NCBI GenBank assembly: GCA_905147135.1
Contig: LR990044.1
Location: 11,164,122-11,228,121, forward strand
Direction: 5' to 3'
DNA: 64,000 nt
Source of the DNA: Blastobasis lacticolella
Lineage: Eukaryota > Arthropoda > Insecta > Lepidoptera > Blastobasidae
The notes under the pieces are model-generated. The model searched no databases, had not been told where the DNA came from, and saw nothing but the letters and a program-made list of their open reading frames with translations. The position numbers were made by a program, and so were the translations under genes. Shown here piece by piece: positions 57,601 through 64,000 of this stretch (the stretch's first letter is position 1; each line of letters opens with the position of its first letter).

Positions 57601-60600
57601 CTGTAAAAGACACAATATAAAATTACCCTTTGAAATCAAATTTACCATCAGGATCAGGATACCAAGCTTAAGTGCTATAGCTTTTGTTGAGATATCTGCC
57701 CAGCAATGGGCGCCTTCCGGCTTATATGATTATGTTGATGAATCAAATTTCTCCCTTATGGTAATTGAGCATATAGAACCAAGGTTGGAGTTTTTAAAAC
57801 CTGAGGACACTCTGTATGGGTACCACCGCCTTAACAGTCAAGCATCAAGTAACTCGCCATCCTTGTATTCCGGTTTGGAGGTCTAGGTTGTCACAGCAGG
57901 TATGATCAGGCATATACATGATCTGGTCTTCACAGTCGGACGTCCGACCACATCTCCCACATCCGAAACGAGCCTATATTTTATACTACGTAAGGATTAG
58001 TATGAACTGCAAATATGCCTCCTAGAACCTACGTAAAGTCTAGATCGACAATTAAGGTCCGTCATGTCACTGAGTTGAGTAGGTAATAAAAACAGATCCG
58101 TTGACCTATGATGTGTTTTTGCCTCTGTATATTTACAAAGCCTCGGCATGTTAAAAGAACAGAAAAGGAGGTATGGCATTGTTAGTTATTGTGTCTAAAA
58201 ATTGTAAATATAAAAGTTATATCCTCCATCGTCGTAGATCACAACATTCCAGGTTAATGTTGGACATCAAAATAAGAATTCAAACTAAGTATATAGGCAT
58301 ACCACCAAAAAGTACATACAAATAAATACATACAAATTAGTATTCCTATAAAAATCCCTGTAAGGACAGATTATATCAGTTTCGTAGTCTTTTATGTCCT
58401 TGTAATATGATAAATACGATATTAGAAAATATTCCGCATAGGTATGTACCTGAGCCTAGCAAAGCAGTCTAATACGCGTTATCCACGAGACGAGCTAGAT
58501 CTCATCTATCGAGGCCCGTGTAAAACATGAGCTACATATCCACACCATATTCATAAAATTGTTAATAAGGTATGGGATGATTGAATCATCTTAAATAAGA
58601 ACGGTTTCCATTTTGGGCTTCCGTACGTAGGTCAAAGCGGAAAACCTTTGTTGTCTATCTGCCTATCTGTGAGAATGGTTAAAGATGACTTTTGGATTTA
58701 GAATTATCGCGGAAAATCGCCTGATCGTAAATGTTGACCACTGCCCATGGATGGCCCAGTTGTAAAATTACAGGCCGTTAAAAAGGTGTAGACAGACGTA
58801 CGTGGACAAAAATGACACAGGTGTTGCTTGTATCAAAATATCAAAGTTCCATCCACTACGTGGAACAGTGTTTGATGTCCGTGCAAAGATTCGAAAGAAG
58901 GTACTTTTGCGCTCGTACTTCCGGTGCCAATAGAATAAGCGGCGGTGACCAAACCACTTTCCATCAGGTAGCCCGCTTGCTTTAGACAAACCGCAGACCA
59001 TATGACATCGTAAAAACTTACCGCTCGATTGATGTCGCCGACGCAGACCCAGTAGTCGGCTACTTTAGTGTCTTGGCTGTTGTGCATCTTGTGGGCGACA
59101 GCCACCGTCCACTTGGAGTGGTCGTTATGTGATGTGAACGACATCTTCGCTATGGGGAACTTTAGCCGTTCTATGTTGCGGACCCTGGAACATGAGGATT
59201 GGTATTGTTATTAGGTCCAATTAGGGGTCTAGACTGGAATTTTTTGCTTCAATTGAAGGATTTTAGGAATAACAAACCAAAACAAATATATATGTAATAG
59301 TAAAAATAAGAAAAACATGAACGTTTAATTACAAATTGGACACAAACAGCGTCACAGCCCTATCGCCATTTAAAATGCAAGTTCCGTTTTGTGAGAAAAA
59401 GACATTCAACCATATTTACTTATGTACCTCTGGTTTTAAACGATTTTAATTTGGTTTTTAATATAAATTAATTTGTGGAGAAATTCACACAGCGCCATCT
59501 AGCCCCAAACTAACCAAAACTGTACCTACGGGTGCTGGATAATAATAATGTTTATAGTACTAACTACGTCTAACTATGTATGTCTGTATCTATCTGTTAG
59601 ATTTACTCCTAAACAGTTGAACACATTTGGACACAATTCGGCAAGGAGATATTCAATTAAATTCAATTCAATTCAATTCAAAATTTATTTATTGATTAGG
59701 ACATTAAATATCTCTTTCAATCGTCAAAAAGGAGGGGGTAGGAAAGTAGGAAGGAAGCACACAGTGACATGCTGGCCGCCCCATGGCAGCAGCAAACTTA
59801 CCCCACGCCAGTCACGACCGGACCGTGCCCGGCAATGCCAGGCAAAGCCGGACCGCGCTCAATATATTATATAAATATGTCTAGTAAAATTAAGAAAAAC
59901 CACCTAAAACTACAGCAAGAGTAAGCCAGTCTACCAAGGCAGCACCCGTTCACGAGTATAACGCAGGGCCCAGCCATCGTCCAATTAAACCATATTTGAG
60001 GGAAAAGAGCGACCCGGCCCCCACGCCACCGCCAGACAGACTTTTAAGTGAGCGTGCATTACACATGCTGCATGTGATAGGTAGCTGCTCCCACCCTACT
60101 CTATTCTATCCCTACCCTACCCCTAGCTTACCCCTACCATATTCTCCTACTGCCTTAACCCTACCCTACCGCTACCTTACCCCTACCATACCACTATATT
60201 ACCCATACCCTACCACTATCCTACCCCTACCCTACCACTATCTTACCCCTACCCTACCACTATCTTACCCCTACCCTACCACTTTCCTACCCCTACCCTA
60301 CCACTATGTTACCCCTACCCTACCACTATGTTACCCCTACCCTACCACTATCTTACCCCTACCCTACCACTATGTTACCCCTACCCTACCCCTACCCAAC
60401 CGCAGGCAGAAGTCACTATGTGTGGGAAAGGAAGGAAATTTAACGCCGCTTCCAAGGTGGTTCTCCGTGGGGGAAAGAAACGGCAAGAAACCCACAGAGC
60501 CTACGTTAATTCATTTTTTTCTTAAACATGTCTTATGTACCAATACATTATTTGTCCTATATACTATCTTAAAAGTAAATACCTGATAGAACAGCAGTTC

Positions 60601-63584
60601 AGTCCCATGGACTTTTGTCATTTTCATATTCAGATATACTATAATAACTTTTTTGACATAATTTGATTTTTATAGTGGCTTTAAATTGATTCAATGATAA
60701 ATTATGTATATCTGTTGGAACCTTATTATAAAAGCGTACACATTGACCCACAAATGATTTGTGCACTTTGGCCAGACGACAAGAACCAGTAACAAGTTTA
60801 TCTTTATTTCTAGTATTTCTACTATGAACATCACTGTTCTTCATAAACAAGTGTATATTTTTATGAACAAAGATCAAGTTCTTATATATGTATTGTGATG
60901 GCATTGTCATAATGTCAACATTCTTGAATTTATCTCTAAGTGAAGTTGTAGGTCCCAATTGGTAAATCGCGCGAATAGCCTTTTCTGCAGTACAAATACA
61001 TGATGCCAGTCGGCAGCGTGTCCCCACAGCAGTATGCCATAAGTCATAATGCTGTGGAAATAACTAAAGTAAACTGATCTTGCTGTAGCCTCATCAGAAT
61101 AACCTCGTATCTTTTTTACAGCATATGCTGCAGAACTTAGCCTTTTCACCAATTTATCAATGTGTGGACCCCATTGTAATCTACTATCTAGAGTAAAGCC
61201 TAAAAATACTGTGGAATCAACAAGATCCAAATTTTCGCCTCTTACTTGTATATTAGTAGGTACTGATCTAACATTTGGCAAGGAGAATTTTAAACATTTT
61301 GTCTTTTTGCCATTCAGTAATAAATTATTAACCGTAAACCAGTTTACCACTTCTGAAATAGCTTTGTTCACGTCGTCATATGTTAATTGTTGTCTTTTAA
61401 TTTTAAATACTAAAGATGTATCATCAGCGAACAAAACAATTTCGTGAGTATCTTTTACAAAGTACGGCAAATCATGTACATAAATAAGAAACAAAAACGG
61501 ACCCAGAATTGACCCCTGGGGGACCCCCATAGAGACAACAGACCCTGCCGATCTTTCTCCATTCACATCAACCTTCTGAATTCTCTGACTTAAATAAGAA
61601 CTTAATAAGTTCTTATTTAAGCCCTTTATTCCATAATGTTGCAATTTCCTGACCAAAGTTTCATAATTAACACAATCGAAGGCCTTGGATAAATCACAGA
61701 ACACCCCTAAGGCATCACGTGATTCCTCCCAAGCTCCAAAGACATGCTTAATTAGTTCAACACCTGCATCGGTTGTTGAACGACCCCGAGTAAAACCGAA
61801 TTGTTTGGGATGCAATAGATTATTTCCATAAAAGTGGACTTTTAGTTGGTTTAATATGATTTTCTCAAATATTTTACTTAACGCCGTCAACACCGAAACT
61901 GGTCTAAAATTTGTGGGATCTGTTGTGCTACCTGTTTTAAACAATGGAATAATTTTGCTATGTTTCATCAGGTCAGGAAAATCGCCATTATCAACACATT
62001 TATTAAATATATTCGCTAAGTGGACAGCAATATCATCAATTACAGAGCTAATAATTCTAACTGATAAATCATCGATGTCGGCAGTCGCTTTTATTTTTAT
62101 GCTTTTAAAAGCCTTAACTATATCTTGAGGTGTTACATGTTTGAACTTAAAATCGATGATACTCTCGGGTACATTCTGTTTTTACAAGGATTCAGCGAGA
62201 GCAGGAGACGCATTTAATGATTTTGTAGTCGACACTGGAAAGTCTGTAAAAAATGTATTGAATGCCTCCGCAACTTCCGAGTTTTTGGTAACATAATTAT
62301 CATTTATTTTTAAATTGTATTTTGTATCGCGAGTTTCACTATTTATTATCTGCCATGTGGATTTTACTACATCTTTGCTATTTTTTAGTTTGTGTTTAAA
62401 GAAATTCGATTTAGCTGTAGCACAAACACGTTTAAATACCATCGAGTAATGCTTAACATAGTCAGCAAATTCTACGCTATTATTATACGCCCGTTCTGCA
62501 TAAAGCTCATATAATTTGTTTCTACTTTTATGTATTCCTGCTGTCGCCCAATCGCTAAACATGAGTTTGCCGTTTATTGCCTTCACCTTTGGTTTGAATA
62601 TACGATTACTTTCAGTTTTTGTCATGTGTAAAACTGAATTATAATATTCATTTGTATCATCACAATGCTTTAAATGATTTCCCTATAATGTTATTTCTAA
62701 AACTATTCAGACGGTTGTTATTAATTGGTACAAATTTAATAGTATTTTTGTCTCTTTCCTCATATCAACATTAAACACAGCTAATTGACCACAATGATCG
62801 GATTGTAGTTTGTCTATTACAGACTGACTATACAGGGTGTTACATAATATATGTATAAAGCCGTGAACTGGTTAGAGTGTTAAACATAATAAAACGATAG
62901 GTACAATTATTTCTGTTGTACGTGGAATTTTTGTACCTATCGTTTTCATACATTTAGCACTCTATACGGTTCACGGCTTCATACATATGTTATATAAAAA
63001 AAATTCACGTACGACAGAAATAATTGTACCTATCGTTTTATTATGTTTAACACTCCATCCAGTTCACGGCTTTATACATATATTATGTAACACCCTGTAT
63101 ATAGCAACCTGGGGATGGAAATAGGCTACGTACGAATTAGGTTCCCGCGGGAACTGCGGGCATAAAAAGCTAGCAATAAAATGTTCAAATTATTTGACAC
63201 ACTCAAGGAGTTCTGGATTGTACTCGTCAAGCGTAGTGTAGGAAGCCGTCCGGTCAGATGGATGATGCTGGATGCCAGAAGCCGACGACATGCTGCTTTG
63301 GCGCTCATTGGGGGAGGCCAATATCCAGCAATGGACTTGTAATGGGTAATGATGAAGACATTTTAAGCTAGGTATAAAGGTCATCATTATTTCTAACTCA
63401 CTGGAAATTCCGCCCGCACTCCGAGTCCAGAGTACCAGGACCATTGGTCCAGGATTCCACCAGCAGGTCAGACTGCAGTACTTCCGCCACCAGACCGCTG
63501 TATAGGTCATCGTTGAACATCGCACTTTTGGCGAACGACAGGAACTTACGGCCCACTAAGGTCTCGAAGCTCTCTATGTGGTAC
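57499..63584 (-). CDS. DNase II, catalytic type (gene C, 3' three exons; 5' part outside window)
   Basis: Join complement of 63402-63584, 59022-59184 and 57499-57600, giving about the last 149 residues. The C-terminal half of DNase II is canonical: FLSFAKSAMFNDDLYSGLVA, LLVESWTNGPGTLDSEC, VRNIERLKFP, NDHSKWTVAVAH with an intact HxK, YWVCVGDINR, SRGGGTVC and a final Cys. DNase II is an acid endonuclease of lysosomes or the gut lumen that degrades engulfed or dietary DNA. The upstream exon would carry the central histidine motif and lies beyond 64,000; the first exon here enters in phase 2, as in genes A and B. An additional phase 0 intron separates GDINRA from LPQESRGGG, absent in A and B. I consider this the active member of the cluster. 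Confidence 0.9.
58870..59015. repeat. LINE tail next to gene C exon
   Basis: Blocks AAGCGGCGGTGACCA, CCACTTTCCATCAGGTAGCC and a CATATGACATCGTAAAAA end match other tails. It abuts the donor of the 59022-59184 exon. Confidence 0.5.
59022..59184 (-). CDS. Gene C penultimate exon
   Basis: Encodes VRNIERLKFPIAKM, HNDHSKWTVAVAHKMHNSQD and YWVCVGDINRA. HSK is the HxK catalytic motif. The acceptor is ATGTTCCAG and the donor GCG|GTAAGT, phase 0. Confidence 0.92.
59650..59685. repeat. (AATTC)n microsatellite
   Basis: About five consecutive AATTC units (AAATTCAATTCAATTC). Confidence 0.9.
60094..60401. repeat. 22-bp minisatellite (CCACTATSTTACCCCTACCCTA)n
   Basis: The CCACT word recurs at 60191, 60213, 60235, 60257, 60279, 60301, 60323, 60345 and 60367, a strict 22-bp period, after a degenerate CCTACCC-rich lead-in. 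It lies in an intron of gene C. Confidence 0.95.
60540..62830 (-). mobile_element. Jockey/Daphne-like LINE, 5' truncated, nearly intact reverse transcriptase
   Basis: Minus strand. An endonuclease end (SDHCGQLAVFNVDMRKE, about 62770) is followed by a linker ORF at 62625-62182, an in-frame TAA near 62182, and then the reverse transcriptase ORF from 61968. Motifs in order are FRPVSVLTALSKIFEK, HPKQFGFTRGRSTTDA, DLSKAFDCVNYETL, GVPQGSILGPFLFLIYVHDL, catalytic FADDT (residues 180-184), TVFLGFTLDSRLQW and SIMTYGILLWGH. A single frame shift near 60985 joins KAIRAIYQLGPTTSLRDKF and the C-terminus NTRNKDKLVTG to PWD at 60599. One stop and one shift make it inactive but young. Confidence 0.92.
62831..63099. 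mobile_element. TIR element (TACAGGGTGT family), 269 bp, nested third arm
   Basis: Terminal repeats start TACAGGGTGTTACATAATAT and stay nearly identical for more than 80 bp; TA flanks both ends. A third, end-truncated copy of the right arm (about 62932-62996) sits between the two outer arms. It is related to the 519-bp copy in gene B intron 5. Confidence 0.85.
63402..63584 (-). CDS. Gene C exon (first within window)
   Basis: Encodes YHIESFETLVGRKFLSFAKS, MFNDDLYSGLVAEVLQ and LLVESWTNGPGTLDSEC. The acceptor is TCTGCACAG and the donor CA|GTGAGT, phase 2 on both sides. Confidence 0.9.
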
Positions 63585-63619
63585 CTGTGCAGAGATGGGA
63601 GTTTTTTTTATAATAGATA

Positions 63620-63770
63620 AAGGAACGCTAATGACCAAGCGGTTCGCCTGATGGAAAGTGGTCACCGAGCTGATAAAGCCGTCGAATGGCTATGGCTAAG
63701 GAGGCCTCTGAGATGTGAGATTGAATATTTTACAAAATAGACACAATGTTAGGGAAAGTATAGTACTAAT
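63620..63770. repeat. LINE tail scrap
   Basis: GGTTCGCCTGATGGAAAGTG and GTCACCGAGC are the reverse of the common LINE tail. Nothing else is recognised. Confidence 0.4.
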
Positions 63771-64000
63771 ACTGGGTTTGCGAGGTACCGGGTTTGAATC
63801 CCACTGCGGCTAATAACTCTTTTCTGAGTGTAACCATGATCCAATCTGATTAGGTTCCCCCAGTAGCAGGGTCACGGAGATCAGATGGCAGTCGCTCCAC
63901 TGTAATTACCTGATCTGCCAAATCCTGGATTATGGTCAAGGCGGACCCCGGGCCCTCGTGCGCGAGTACAAACGGGACATTGATGCCAAGATGATTATTA
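63771..64000 (+). mobile_element. SINE family 2, partial, at window edge
   Basis: Starts at the B box (GGTACCGGGTTTGAATCCC) and runs through ATCCAATCTGATTAGGTTCC, GATCAGATGGCAGTCGCTCC and CCTGATCTGCCAAATCCTGG to ATGCCAAGATGAT at the edge. Confidence 0.8.

Noticed and set aside
57551..57886. 111-codon plus-strand open frame as a gene
   Set aside because: It overlaps the terminal exon of DNase II gene C on the other strand and a BMC1-like scrap; the minus-strand reading explains the sequence.
60094..60401. Telomere-like repeat
   Set aside because: The unit is CCCTAC-rich with a 22-bp period, not the insect CCTAA/TTAGG repeat.
59996..60586. 196-codon plus-strand open frame rich in YPYPTT and LPLPYH
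   Set aside because: It is produced by a 22-bp minisatellite that is open in every frame, with no motif or splice context.

Overview
This is a 64 kb piece of an insect nuclear genome, almost certainly a moth or butterfly. The evidence is the AT-rich, repeat-dense background, short GT-AG exons split by repeat-filled introns, and many repeats of the types I know from Lepidoptera: RTE-like LINE tails ending in GATGATGA, a Bombyx BMC1-like LINE tail, tRNA-derived SINEs, hAT-type MITEs and TACCTAC-rich sequence. Nothing in the window looks prokaryotic. The exon models below were built by hand from splice sites, reading phase and family motifs; no database search was run.

Layout. Positions 1-22,000 hold no gene I can recognise, only LINE and SINE fragments, a hAT-type MITE inside a hairpin, and other hairpins. 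From 23,297 to 29,631 (+ strand) is a complete five-exon gene for a membrane-anchored short-chain dehydrogenase/reductase (SDR) of 336 residues. Both its cofactor glycine motif and its YxxxK catalytic motif are degraded, so it is probably a pseudoenzyme. An intact tRNA-Gly(CCC) gene lies antisense inside its second intron, and part of its third exon is duplicated downstream. From 32,074 to the right edge the minus strand carries three head-to-tail DNase II-family genes. In transcription order they are gene C (5' part beyond 64,000; last three exons 63,584-57,499), gene A (six exons, 52,038-45,272, 376 aa) and gene B (six exons, 36,628-32,074, 365 aa). Gene C keeps the HxK motif of active DNase II. 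Genes A and B both carry NxK at that site but keep the central histidine motif.

Genes A and B share a stretch of 51 identical bases upstream and near-identical signal-peptide sequence, although the rest of their coding sequence and their introns have diverged. That suggests either a constrained shared promoter or local gene conversion.

Mobile elements fill the introns and gaps. A LINE with a nearly intact reverse transcriptase lies in an intron of gene C, and a decayed RTE-like LINE lies between genes A and C. There are four hAT-like elements with 8-bp target duplications, two perfect and two matching 7 of 8, and two copies of a TACAGGGTGT terminal-inverted-repeat element within the DNase II cluster. 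At least three tandem-repeat arrays (22 bp, 104 bp and about 100 bp) are present. The SDR gene and the DNase II cluster are convergent; I see no functional link between them beyond being neighbours.
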